DNA of 16,884 nucleotides from DATLFI01 sp035524895. GTDB taxonomy: Bacteria; Acidobacteriota; Thermoanaerobaculia; Multivoradales; Multivoraceae. Shown piece after piece: positions 1-7,649 of the stretch; within the stretch, counting starts at the first letter, position 1; each line of letters begins with the position of its first letter. The DNA lies in assembly GCA_035524895.1 (NCBI GenBank), contig DATLFI010000437.1, positions 1 to 16,884 of the forward strand, in the 5' to 3' direction. A program made the position numbers and the translations under genes. The notes under the pieces were generated by a model. It had not been told where the DNA came from, made no database searches, and saw only the letters and a program-made list of their open reading frames with translations.

Positions 1-410
1 TGGTACGTCCCCTGGAGACTGATCGTGATCGGCCACTCGTTGAAGTACTCGCGCTGCGTCTGGCGGCCGGTGGTGAAGCGCGTGAGGTTGAAGTCCTCGC
101 GCTCGGCCAGCGCGCGCACCTGACGGATCAGCTCGTGGACATTGCGGCGGTCGGGCAGGATTTTCAGGAGGTCTTTGAGCTGGGCCTCGAGCGCTGCCAC
201 TTTCTCCTGGAACTGGGGCAGCTGAGCCTGGGCCGCCTCGCCCTGCTTGATCTGGACCAGGAGGCTGGCGATCGTGCTCTCCTGGCTCTTGATCTGGCTC
301 TGCATGTCCTTGAGCTTGAGTTGGTAGCCGAGCACCAGCAGCACGCCGCCGATGACCAAACCGATGATCAGCCCGATGTACCAGGGTTTTCCTTCCAGTC
401 CGGTTTCCAT
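1..410 (-). CDS. pilO: PilO, type IV pilus inner-membrane assembly protein (partial, 3' end outside window)
   Basis: PilO pairs with PilN in the inner-membrane alignment complex that links the cytoplasmic PilM ring to the PilP/PilQ outer-membrane secretin. The visible 136 residues have a short cytoplasmic N-terminus, one membrane segment (about residues 11-28, rich in I/L/G/V), a long Gln/Lys/Glu-rich coiled coil (about 32-85), and the start of the periplasmic ferredoxin-like domain, with a LLKILPDRRNVHELIRQV stretch typical of PilO. The ATG at 410 is preceded by CCGGAG about 9 nt upstream. The gene begins 18 nt after the pilN stop, so it belongs to the pilMNO operon. The C-terminal domain, and presumably pilP and pilQ, lie beyond the left edge. 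Identification rests on fold pattern and order; family confidence is high. Confidence 0.9.
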   Translation of the reverse strand, partial: METGLEGKPWYIGLIIGLVIGGVLLVLGYQLKLKDMQSQIKSQESTIASLLVQIKQGEAAQAQLPQFQEKVAALEAQLKDLLKILPDRRNVHELIRQVRALAEREDFNLTRFTTGRQTQREYFNEWPITISLQGTY

Positions 411-428
411 CGACTCGACTCCGGTAAC

Positions 429-1088
429 TCAGGGCGTAGGTGCGGGGGCTGACGTCCTACCGGACGACGCGCCACCGCCACCGGCTGCGGCCTGCCCCAC
501 CGGGGCCTCGACCGGCGGAGGCGGTGCCTTGGTGAGCTCCAGCGCGAAATTGAAGACGTCGCGGTTGGTGTTGATGTCGCGAAGGTTCGGCTCGCTGAAG
601 ATCGGGCTGTCGTCGAGGTTCTGGATGAAGGTCGCGATGGCGTTCCAGTTGAACGCGCGGCCGGTCACGGTCACCCGATCTCCCCGCGTGTCCATACGGT
701 CGAGCCACAGCAGTTCGGGCAGCGCCTGCGAGATCGCGTCCATGGTCTCGACCGGTCCCCGCTGGTTGTTCTTGAGGTCCTGGATTACCCGGATCTTTGT
801 GTTCAGCTCGACTTCCTTGAGCTTGAATGCCTCGACTTGGTCGATGATGTCCTGCAGCTCCGCGACGCGCTGCCGGTCTCTCGCGATCTGACGGTCGTTG
901 TCGTTGATCGTGCCTCGCAGCGCCAGGAAGTACCAGCCAAAGATGCCGACGCCGACCAGCAGGCCGGCTAGCAGCAACCAGAGGGCGAGGTTCTCGCCGC
1001 CTAGCAGGGGCGTCCTTGGTCCCGCGGCCCGCTGTTGACGCGCGACGACCGGCTTCCTGCCCTCTGCGATCAGGTTGATCTTTATCAT
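429..1088 (-). CDS. pilN: PilN, type IV pilus inner-membrane assembly protein
   Basis: PilN is a bitopic inner-membrane protein whose short cytoplasmic tail docks into PilM and whose periplasmic domain dimerises with PilO. The 219-residue product begins MIKINLIAEGRKP, matching the conserved INLLP-like PilM-binding motif. A membrane segment follows at about residues 34-57, then a coiled coil (about 60-105) and a ferredoxin-like periplasmic domain (about 112-188) containing the ELLWLDRMD and VTGRAFNWNAIATFIQNLD stretches usual in PilN. The last ~30 residues are a Pro/Ala/Gly-rich tail (four prolines, then a run of glycines) that is not part of the fold and looks lineage-specific. The start is ATG, 6 nt after the pilM stop. 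A GGGAG ribosome site lies inside the end of pilM, so translation is probably coupled. Confidence 0.93.
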   Translation of the reverse strand: MIKINLIAEGRKPVVARQQRAAGPRTPLLGGENLALWLLLAGLLVGVGIFGWYFLALRGTINDNDRQIARDRQRVAELQDIIDQVEAFKLKEVELNTKIRVIQDLKNNQRGPVETMDAISQALPELLWLDRMDTRGDRVTVTGRAFNWNAIATFIQNLDDSPIFSEPNLRDINTNRDVFNFALELTKAPPPPVEAPVGQAAAGGGGASSGRTSAPAPTP

Positions 1089-1094
1089 CGGGGT

Positions 1095-2153
1095 TCAGCT
1101 CCCGGCCTTGCGGATCGCGAGGCCGACGGCCACCGCCATCATCGGAGCGATGGAGCGGATCCAGTCGCGACTGAAGTCCGACTCGCGGTACACCACCCGC
1201 CGAAACGGATCCATCAGCTCGACACGCACTCGGAAGCGCTCGCGAAGCTTGTCGAGCAGGCGCGGGGTCAGCGCGCAGCCGCCGGAGAGCACCAGCTCCT
1301 CCACCGAGCCCTCCGAGGAGGTGGCGGAGAAGAAGTCGAAGGTCTTCTGCACCTCCGACGCGAGCTCCCCCGAGACCGAGTCGAGCACCGGCTGGGCCTC
1401 GGCCGCGGTGTAGCGGCCGACCTGATCGCCACGCTTGAGCGCCTCGGCCTGGTCGAAGGAGAGGTTCAGCTCGCGCTGCAACGCCTCGGTGAACTGGTTG
1501 CCGCCGAACGAGATGTCACGCCAGAACACGGTGGTACCGCGCGCCAGCACGTTGATGTTGGTGACGCCGGCACCGATGTTGACCAGCGCCACCACCTTGG
1601 CCGGATCGACGTCGTAGTTCATCTCGTACGCGTTCTGCACCGCGAACGCGTCGATGTCGACCATCACCGGCACCCGACCGGCCTGGCTGATCACGGAGAC
1701 GTAGTCGTTGACCTTGTCCCGCTTCACCGCCACCAGCAGCACTTCCATGTGATCGGAGCCGGTGCCGTCGGACAACAGCTCGTAGTCGAGCTTGACGTCC
1801 TTGATGTCGAATGGGATGTACTGCTCGGCCTCCCACTGGATCGACTCGGCTAGCTCCTCGGGAGTCATCGGCGGCAGGTCGATCTTCTTGATGATCACCG
1901 AGTGCCCGGAGAGCGAGGTGGCGAAGCTGGCGTTCTTGACCGCGGTCTCCTCGCACAGCTTCTGGATCGCCTCGACCACCAGCGAGGAGTCCATGATCGA
2001 GCCGTCGACGATGGCCTCCGGAGACAGCGGCTCGATGCCCACGCGCTGCAGGTGGAACTCGCCGGCCTTGCGCTCGCGAAGCTCGACGAGCTTCACCGCG
2101 AAGCTCCCGATATCGAGCCCGACGACGCCCTTCGGGCGGGAGAACAGCCCCAC
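1095..2153 (-). CDS. pilM: PilM, actin-like ATPase of type IV pilus assembly
   Basis: PilM is a cytoplasmic actin/FtsA-fold ATPase that binds the PilN tail and connects the pilus motor platform to the PilNOPQ trans-envelope complex. The 352-residue product has the phosphate-1 loop GLDIGS (residues 12-17), the phosphate-2 loop VNIGAGVTNI (191-200) and the adenosine motif LVLSGG (287-292). Its length is normal. The start is a GTG at 2153, supported by AGGGGA about 6 nt upstream and by the usual N-terminal spacing to the first ATP loop. It is the first gene of pilMNO and has its own promoter-like sequence (2223-2252). Transcription can therefore be independent of the rel gene upstream. Confidence 0.96.
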   Translation of the reverse strand: MGLFSRPKGVVGLDIGSFAVKLVELRERKAGEFHLQRVGIEPLSPEAIVDGSIMDSSLVVEAIQKLCEETAVKNASFATSLSGHSVIIKKIDLPPMTPEELAESIQWEAEQYIPFDIKDVKLDYELLSDGTGSDHMEVLLVAVKRDKVNDYVSVISQAGRVPVMVDIDAFAVQNAYEMNYDVDPAKVVALVNIGAGVTNINVLARGTTVFWRDISFGGNQFTEALQRELNLSFDQAEALKRGDQVGRYTAAEAQPVLDSVSGELASEVQKTFDFFSATSSEGSVEELVLSGGCALTPRLLDKLRERFRVRVELMDPFRRVVYRESDFSRDWIRSIAPMMAVAVGLAIRKAGS

Positions 2154-2222
2154 TTCAGTCCCCTATGCTGATAAGCGCAGTAACGACCGACACTTACGAC
2201 GGATCAACTAAGGCTTTGGGGC

Positions 2223-2252
2223 ACAGTAGCAGCGGCCGTGAGCTTATGTCAA
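2223..2252 (-). promoter_or_regulatory. Sigma70-like promoter for pilMNO
   Basis: On the minus strand there is a perfect TTGACA (2252-2247), an 18-bp spacer, and TACTGT (2228-2223) preceded by TGC, an extended -10 form. Predicted transcription start is near 2216, giving a leader of roughly 60 nt before the pilM GTG. It lies in the only AT-enriched gap of the left half. The same TTGACA-18-TGCTAC layout occurs at 10217-10246, which raises confidence. Activity is inferred from sequence only. Confidence 0.65.
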
Positions 2253-2267
2253 GACACCTATGTGTCT
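2252..2267. promoter_or_regulatory. Inverted repeat abutting the pilM -35 box (possible operator)
   Basis: AGACACCTATGTGTCT is a perfect 6-bp inverted repeat with a 4-bp centre. It touches the outer edge of the TTGACA -35 element of the pilM promoter (sharing one base). This is the usual position for a dimeric regulator that either activates by contacting RNA polymerase or blocks the -35 region. No regulator gene is adjacent. The assignment is inference. Confidence 0.4.
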
Positions 2268-2357
2268 CGCGCCATTTCCCTAACTCTAAGCGTGCCGGTC
2301 ACTTACATGGAGGCTCCGGACGAGGCGCCGGTGTAGGCCCCCAAGGGCTGTCGCGCA

Positions 2358-2440
2358 AGCTCGGGTGGAGACCCCGAGCGGCCCGTGCGGAGACCCGAGC
2401 CTGCTCGTGTGGACACCCGAGCTACTCGTGTGGAGACTCA
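2358..2440. repeat. Four imperfect ~22-bp tandem repeats after the rel stop
   Basis: Four copies of a unit with plus-strand core CTCGTGTGGAGACCCGAG occur, with GGAGAC/GGACAC cores starting at 2367, 2389, 2411 and 2432 (spacings 22, 22, 21). Several copies are self-complementary: GCTCGGG (2359-2365) pairs perfectly with CCCGAGC (2373-2379), and GCTCG/CGAGC pairs at 2403-2422. The last copy overlaps the rel stop codon. As RNA downstream of rel they would form serial hairpins, perhaps stabilising or terminating the rel transcript, though no U-tract follows. They could also be a protein-binding array. Confidence 0.6.
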
Positions 2441-4687
2441 GGGTGCGTCGGCCGCAACCGGGCCTTCACCGGCAGCGATCCGGCGCCTGACGCTGACGAT
2501 TCCTGACAGCCTGCCGAGCTCTCGCCGCAACTTCTCTAGATGCCGGCGGTTACGGACCTCCACCACGACCTGGATGGTGGCTCGCCCGAGCTCGTGAGTC
2601 TGCGCGTCGAGGTGGCGGATGTTGCTGTCGAGCCGGGTGATCGCTTCGGTCAGACGCGCGAGCACCCCTGGTTGATCGTCGGCCTCGATCGCCAACGCGA
2701 CCTCGTAGCGGCCCGAGTCGGCGCGCGACCAACCGACCTCGATCTCGCGTTCCGGGTGATAGAGCAGGTTCCGCACGTTGGGACAGTCGGTGGAGTGCAC
2801 CGAGACCCCCCGCCCGCGCGTGACGTAGCCGACGATCTCGTCTCCCGGCAGCGGCTTGCAACACCTCGCCAGGAACGCCAGCATGTCTCCCTCGCCGCGC
2901 ACGGTCACCGGGCTGTCGCCGAAGGGCAAGATCTTGCTGACCGCGCGACGCAACGGGCCCGGCGCTTCGTCCGCCCGCGCCAGCTCCTCCTCCGAAAGCA
3001 CGCGGCGCATCAGGTAACGCACCTGCGTCTTACCGAAGCCGATCCGGCTCAACAGGTCGTCGGCCGAGGACAGGCCCTCTTCGCGCAGGACCTGCTGGAA
3101 CCGGTCGAGCTCCAGCGCCTTCTTGAAGTTGAGCCGATGCCGGCGCAGCTCCTTCTCGAGCAGAGCGCGTCCGATCTCGATTGCGCGGTGCTTCTGCTTG
3201 GCGTTGAGGAAGTTGCGGATCTTCGACCGCGCACGCGGCGTGACCACGATGCTCAGCCAGTCCTGGCTCGGCTCGCGGTTGGGGTTGGTCAGGATCTCGA
3301 CGATGTCCCCGTTCTTGAGCGGGGTGCGGAGCGGCACCAGCCGTCCGCTGACTCGCGCGCCGGCGCAGTGATGCCCCAGCTCGGTGTGCACCCGGTAGGC
3401 GAAGTCGAGCGAGGTCGCGCCCCGCGGGAACGACATCACCTCGCCCTTGGGGGTGAACACGTAGACCTCGTCGGGGTAGAGGTCGATCTTGAGGGTCTTG
3501 AGGAAGGCCCGCGGGTCGGGCACGTCCTGCTGCCACTCCAGGAGGTGCCGCAGCCAGATGATGTCGCGATCCGCCTCGGTGGCTTCGAGCTTGCCCTCCT
3601 TGTAGCGCCAGTGGGCAGCGATACCCTCCTCGGCGAGGACATCCATCTCGTGGGTCCGAATCTGGATCTCGAAGGGCGTGCCGAGCTCCCCGACCACCGT
3701 GGTGTGCAGGGACTGGTAGAGATTCGGCTTGGGGACGGCGATGTAGTCCTTGAAACGTCCCGGAAGCGGCCGCCAGCTCTGGTGCACCACGCCGAGAGCG
3801 GCATAGCAGTCACGGACGCTGCCGGTGATCACGCGGAACGCGAGGTAGTCGTAGAGCTCGGAGATGTCGATGCCTTGACGCAGGAGCTTGCGCCAGATCG
3901 AGAAGTACGCCTTGACCCGGTGGCTGATCTCGCAGTCGAGGTGCGCCTCTCCGAGCGCGCGAGCGAGCTGGTCGCGAATGCGACGCGTCGCCTCCTCGCC
4001 CACCGCGACCTTCTCCTTCAGCTTGGTCTGCAGCTCTCCGAACTGGTGGGGATAGAGGTGATAGAAGGCGAGATCTTCGAGGTCGCCGCGGATGCGCGAC
4101 ATGCCGAGGCGATGCGCGATCGGCGCGTAGATCTCCAGCGTTTCGCGCGAGATCCGGCGCCGGGCGTCGCCCGACATGTGCTCGAGCGTCTGCATGTTGT
4201 GCAGGCGGTCGACAAGCTTCACCACGATCACGCGCAGGTCCTTGGCCGAGGCGAGCACCAGCTTGCGGTAGGTCTCGGCCTGCGCTTCGTCCCGTCGCAC
4301 GTAGGAATGGCGCCCGATCTTAGAGACACCATCGACGAGCTCTGCGAGCTCTGGACCAAAGCGCTCGGCTACCGCCGCACGGTCGGTTCCGGTGTCCTCG
4401 AGCACATCGTGCAGCAGCCCGACAGCGACGCAGATCTGGTCGAACTTGAGGTCCGCGAGGAGGTAGGCGACCGCCAGCGGGTGGCTGATGTAGGGCTCGC
4501 CCGAACGCCGGACCTGCCCCTGGTGCGCATCTTGCGCCAGCTCGTAGACACCCCGCAGCCATGGCTCGTCGACGTGGCGCTCGTTCTCGCGCAAGCGGCG
4601 GAGCAGGTCGTCGAACACGACGCCGGCCAGCGCTGATACGGGTGGGGTCGGCTGTGGGCGGGTTGGGGGCACGGAGGAAGACAGCAC
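2438..4687 (-). CDS. Bifunctional (p)ppGpp synthetase/hydrolase, RelA/SpoT (Rel) family
   Basis: This cytoplasmic enzyme makes (p)ppGpp from ATP and GDP/GTP and hydrolyses it, controlling the stringent response. The 749 residues cover the full long-RSH layout. The HD hydrolase domain has H69, H93-D94, E97-D98, D160 and N164, all the expected metal/substrate residues. The synthetase domain (about 250-370) has YDYLAFR, the G-loop RFKD (311-314), PNLYQSLHTT and EIQIRT (340-345). A TGS domain (about 402-466), a zinc-finger-like segment with CC (609-610), H631 and C635, and a C-terminal ACT/RRM domain (about 661-735) follow. The RXKD (not EXDD) motif and intact HD site argue for a bifunctional Rel/SpoT rather than a synthetase-only RelA. 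The start is GTG at 4687, preceded by GGGGAG with 7-nt spacing. It sits 98 bp after secF. The symbol could be relA, spoT or rel, so it is left blank. Confidence 0.96.
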   Translation of the reverse strand: MLSSSVPPTRPQPTPPVSALAGVVFDDLLRRLRENERHVDEPWLRGVYELAQDAHQGQVRRSGEPYISHPLAVAYLLADLKFDQICVAVGLLHDVLEDTGTDRAAVAERFGPELAELVDGVSKIGRHSYVRRDEAQAETYRKLVLASAKDLRVIVVKLVDRLHNMQTLEHMSGDARRRISRETLEIYAPIAHRLGMSRIRGDLEDLAFYHLYPHQFGELQTKLKEKVAVGEEATRRIRDQLARALGEAHLDCEISHRVKAYFSIWRKLLRQGIDISELYDYLAFRVITGSVRDCYAALGVVHQSWRPLPGRFKDYIAVPKPNLYQSLHTTVVGELGTPFEIQIRTHEMDVLAEEGIAAHWRYKEGKLEATEADRDIIWLRHLLEWQQDVPDPRAFLKTLKIDLYPDEVYVFTPKGEVMSFPRGATSLDFAYRVHTELGHHCAGARVSGRLVPLRTPLKNGDIVEILTNPNREPSQDWLSIVVTPRARSKIRNFLNAKQKHRAIEIGRALLEKELRRHRLNFKKALELDRFQQVLREEGLSSADDLLSRIGFGKTQVRYLMRRVLSEEELARADEAPGPLRRAVSKILPFGDSPVTVRGEGDMLAFLARCCKPLPGDEIVGYVTRGRGVSVHSTDCPNVRNLLYHPEREIEVGWSRADSGRYEVALAIEADDQPGVLARLTEAITRLDSNIRHLDAQTHELGRATIQVVVEVRNRRHLEKLRRELGRLSGIVSVRRRIAAGEGPVAADAP

Positions 4688-4737
4688 GGCCCCGCTCCCC
4701 GAGCTATTCGGAGGAGCCGGACGCCGGAGAGCCTTCG

Positions 4738-4764
4738 ATTATAGGGCCGCCGGCAGCGGCCCTA
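4738..4764 (-). terminator. Perfect 9-bp hairpin between secF and rel, overlapping a TATAAT
   Basis: Downstream of the secF stop, TAGGGCCGC (4764-4756) and GCGGCCCTA (4750-4742) form a perfect GC-rich 9-bp stem with a 5-nt loop on the secF-rel transcript strand. No U-run follows, so intrinsic termination would be weak. The sequence running out of the stem is a consensus TATAAT (4743-4738), which could be the -10 of a rel promoter, although I see no -35 at the right distance. The element could be an attenuating terminator, an mRNA end stabiliser or a promoter region. Confidence 0.45.
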
Positions 4765-4785
4765 CTCGACTCCGACTCCGTGGCT

Positions 4786-5988
4786 TCAGCGGGCGGCGCG
4801 TTGCCCGGCGGGCTCGACCGCGGCGGCGCTCTCGCGGTGGGCCCTGCCGCCTACCCAGCGCTCCCACAGCATCACCACCGGGCTCGCCACGCAGATCGTC
4901 GAGTAGGTGCCGACGACCAGGCCCACCAGCAGGACGAAAGCAAAGCCCTGGATGACCGCCCCGCCGAAGAAGTAGAGCGAGAGCAACACCAGCAGTACCG
5001 AGCCGCCGGTCAGCACCGTGCGCGAAAGCGTCTGGTTGATGCTGCGGTTGAGGACCGTAAAGAGCCCGTCGCGCCGGCTGCGCCGCAGGTTCTCGCGCAC
5101 GCGGTCGAAGATGACGACGGTGTCGTTGACCGAGTAACCCACCACCGTCAGGAAAGCGGCGATGGTGGTGAGGTTGAATTCGTAACCGGCGATCGCGTAG
5201 AGCCCGAGCGTGACGGTCACGTCGTGCACGATCGCGACCACCGCCGCGACGCCGAAGCGGAGCTCGAAGCGCACCCAGATGTAGGCGAGCATGCCGGCGA
5301 TCGAGAACAGCACGGCGAGGAGGCCCTTGGTGCGGAGCTCGGAGCCGACCTGCGGGCCTACGCTCTCGGTTCCGATCACCGCGAAGGCCCCCAGGTGGAC
5401 GCGGCCCTCGATGGCAGCGCGCGCCGCCCCGGACAGGCCTTCGACGGCCGCGAGCTCCTCCCAGGAGGCGAGCACGCCGCGTTCGCCGCGCTCGTCGATC
5501 ACCGCCTCGGCGACCGTCGCGTAGTGATCGGCCGCGGCCTCGGGGTCGCCCGCCACACGGCCATCGGGGTCGAGCTCGCGCAACAGGAGGGCCAGCCTCT
5601 CCGACGAGATCTCGTTGAGGTTGGCGCCGCTGCCGCCCGATCCGTAGACCCGCTCCAACGCACCAACCACGCGGCGCTGGTCCTCGACCACGCTCTCGCC
5701 GAGGATGGGTGTCTTGATCAACACCTCGTTGGCGCTTTCGGGCCCGAAGCGCTGGATCTGCGCCGCCGCGAGCCCATCCTCTTCGAGCGAGGCCCTCAGC
5801 CGGTCGATGTCGGGACGCTCGGCGAACCGCACGGTGAGCTGGGTGCCGCCCGCGAAGTCGATGCCGATGTTGAGCTGGCCGAGGGCGAAGAGCGCCACTA
5901 CGGAGGCCACCATGGCCACTCCGGAGATGGTCAGCCACACCCATCGCCAGCCCATGAAGTCGTAGTTGGCGTCGCGAAAGAACTCCAT
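4786..5988 (-). CDS. secF: SecF, Sec translocon auxiliary membrane protein
   Basis: SecF works with SecD and YajC at the SecYEG channel, using the proton-motive force to pull exported proteins into the periplasm. The 400-residue product has a first membrane segment at about 16-37, the GIDFAGG motif (42-48), a large periplasmic domain, VGPQVGSEL (210-218), and the cluster of membrane helices carrying the signature YSVNDTVVIFDRVREN (285-300). I chose the ATG at 5988 because GGGGAG lies 7 nt upstream; the frame stays open further upstream, but only inside secD. The first periplasmic domain is larger than in E. coli SecF (323 residues overall), with extra helical sequence at about 100-195. The gene starts 41 nt after the secD stop, in the yajC-secD-secF unit. 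Confidence 0.96.
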   Translation of the reverse strand: MEFFRDANYDFMGWRWVWLTISGVAMVASVVALFALGQLNIGIDFAGGTQLTVRFAERPDIDRLRASLEEDGLAAAQIQRFGPESANEVLIKTPILGESVVEDQRRVVGALERVYGSGGSGANLNEISSERLALLLRELDPDGRVAGDPEAAADHYATVAEAVIDERGERGVLASWEELAAVEGLSGAARAAIEGRVHLGAFAVIGTESVGPQVGSELRTKGLLAVLFSIAGMLAYIWVRFELRFGVAAVVAIVHDVTVTLGLYAIAGYEFNLTTIAAFLTVVGYSVNDTVVIFDRVRENLRRSRRDGLFTVLNRSINQTLSRTVLTGGSVLLVLLSLYFFGGAVIQGFAFVLLVGLVVGTYSTICVASPVVMLWERWVGGRAHRESAAAVEPAGQRAAR

Positions 5989-6029
5989 CGACCGCTCCCC
6001 AGAATTGCCGTGTACGAGCTGGCGCTGCG

Positions 6030-7604
6030 TCAGATCGACATCGTCTCCACCCGCTCGCGCCGACTGAGCTGCAGGTCGAAGAGGAACCTGCTGACGAAGA
6101 CGGCGGTGAACAGGGTGGAAAGGATGCCGATCGACAAGGTGACCGCGAAACCGCGAATCGGCCCAGTACCGAAGTTGAAGAGGAACAAGGCGGCGATCAG
6201 CGTCGTGATGTTGGAGTCGAGGATCGACGACATCGCCTTCTCGAATCCAGACGAGATCGCGGACTTGACGGTGCGCCCGAGCCTCAGCTCCTCCCTGATG
6301 CGCTCGAACACCAGGACGTTGGCGTCGACCGCCATGCCCACGGTCAGCACGATGCCGGCGATGCCGGGCAACGTGAGCGTGGCGCCGAAGTACGCCAGCC
6401 CGCCGAACAGCAGCGCGACGTTGAGCGCCAGCACCGCGACCGCGTTGAAGCCGGTGAGCTTGTACACCAGCAGGATGAAGAGCACCACCGCCACGCTCCC
6501 GATCCACCCGGCGCGCAATCCCTGCCGGATCGAGTCCGCACCGAGCGATGGTCCGACGGTGCGCTCCTCGAGGTAGACGATCGACGCCGGCAGCGCGCCC
6601 GAGCGCAGCACCATCGAGAGATCCTCGACTTCCTCCAGCGTAAAACTGCCCTGGATCACGCCGCTGTCGGAGATGCGGCTGTTGATGCGGGGCGCCGACT
6701 GGACGCGTCCATCCAGCACGATCGCGAGGCTGCGGCCGACGTTCGCGCCGGTGGCATCGGCGAACAGGCGTCCCCCTTCAGGCGTCAGGCTGAAGTTGAC
6801 TACCGGATCGTTGAACTCACCCATGCCCGGGCGCGCGTCCTTGAGGTCGCGACCGGTGATCACCCGCCGCTTCTCGAGCGCGTACCAGACCTGACCGGTG
6901 ACGTTGTCGAGGTCGTCCCGGAGATCCTGTGCGAACAGCTCGACGTTCTCGGGGAGGGAGCCGCCGTAGTTCTGGAGGATCTCGGTCTGGTCGAGCGCCG
7001 CCCCGCCGTTCTGCGGGTAGGCGACCAGACGGAACTCCAGGAACGCGGTGTCCTGGATCAGCTCCTTGACCCGCTCGGGGTCGTCGACGCCGGGAAGCTG
7101 CACCACGATGCGATTGCTGCCCATGCCTTGGCGAGTGATCACCGGCTCGGCGACACCGTAGGCGTTGATGCGGTTGTCGATGGTCTGCTGCGCCTGACGC
7201 ACGGTCTGGTCCTCGATCTGCTGCACCGAATCCGCGGTGCGCTCGAACCGGACCTCGTTGCCGGCGCGCTCGTAGCGCCAGCCCGGCAGGAAGTCCCGCA
7301 CGACCCTGCGCAGCGCCGCCTCGCCGTCCGCGGGCAGCGCGCGCAGAACGAAGCTGGTGGCGTCGGCACCAGCCACGGTTGGGCCGTCCACGTTCACCGC
7401 GCGCAACTGCTGGAGCAGCAGCTCCGAGTCCTTGTCGGTCTCGGCCCGCAGGGCATCGGCCGTTTCGACCGCCAGGACCAGGTGGATCCCGCCGCGCAGG
7501 TCGAGACCCAGACGGACCTTCTCGTCGAGCGGGTAGGCGGAGAACGCCGCGATCCCCACCACCGCGAGAATCAACAAGCCTCGCCAGAGCAGACTCCGCT
7601 TCAT
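6030..7604 (-). CDS. secD: SecD, Sec translocon auxiliary membrane protein
   Basis: SecD forms a complex with SecF that completes protein export on the periplasmic side using the proton gradient. The 524-residue product has a first membrane segment (about 7-24), the D1 motif LGLDLRGGIHL (32-42), a periplasmic P1 base/head region ending near 345, and a block of membrane helices from about 366 that includes GMAVDANVLVFERIREEL (423-440), the conserved charged transmembrane motif. It is shorter than E. coli SecD (615) and in the range seen for many other phyla. The start is ATG at 7604 with GGGGAG about 8 nt upstream. It lies 45 nt after yajC. Confidence 0.97.
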   Translation of the reverse strand: MKRSLLWRGLLILAVVGIAAFSAYPLDEKVRLGLDLRGGIHLVLAVETADALRAETDKDSELLLQQLRAVNVDGPTVAGADATSFVLRALPADGEAALRRVVRDFLPGWRYERAGNEVRFERTADSVQQIEDQTVRQAQQTIDNRINAYGVAEPVITRQGMGSNRIVVQLPGVDDPERVKELIQDTAFLEFRLVAYPQNGGAALDQTEILQNYGGSLPENVELFAQDLRDDLDNVTGQVWYALEKRRVITGRDLKDARPGMGEFNDPVVNFSLTPEGGRLFADATGANVGRSLAIVLDGRVQSAPRINSRISDSGVIQGSFTLEEVEDLSMVLRSGALPASIVYLEERTVGPSLGADSIRQGLRAGWIGSVAVVLFILLVYKLTGFNAVAVLALNVALLFGGLAYFGATLTLPGIAGIVLTVGMAVDANVLVFERIREELRLGRTVKSAISSGFEKAMSSILDSNITTLIAALFLFNFGTGPIRGFAVTLSIGILSTLFTAVFVSRFLFDLQLSRRERVETMSI

Positions 7605-7649
7605 CGTACGACTCCCCGTCGGCGCGCCGGCTGGCAGCGCGCTTCGACG

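Noticed and set aside
2281..2320. Sigma54-type -24/-12 promoter for the pilus genes
   Set aside because: A CGGCACG-like sequence is present, but the matching GC element at the -12 position is missing. The sigma70-like boxes nearby fit better.
2358..2440. Possible CRISPR array
   Set aside because: Units are about 22 bp in tandem with no unique spacers, and no cas genes are present.
2165..2506. Plus-strand frame across the rel-pilM gap
   Set aside because: It crosses the promoter, the repeats and the end of rel, has no ribosome site or domain, and resembles random translation.
2540..4636. Long plus-strand open frame of about 700 codons opposite rel
   Set aside because: It is the antisense of a gene with every expected RSH motif. 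Its product is low-complexity, rich in Arg/Val/Asp/Leu, with no recognisable domain, as expected for a high-GC shadow frame.
5989..6507. Upstream extension of the secF frame to about 573 codons
   Set aside because: The added part overlaps secD out of frame and has no family match. The ATG at 5988 has a good ribosome site and starts directly before the first membrane helix.
4561..6576. Long plus-strand open frame opposite secF and secD
   Set aside because: Composition is typical of a shadow (Arg/His/Asp/Ala-rich), no motif is visible, and the opposite strand carries conserved SecD/SecF signatures.
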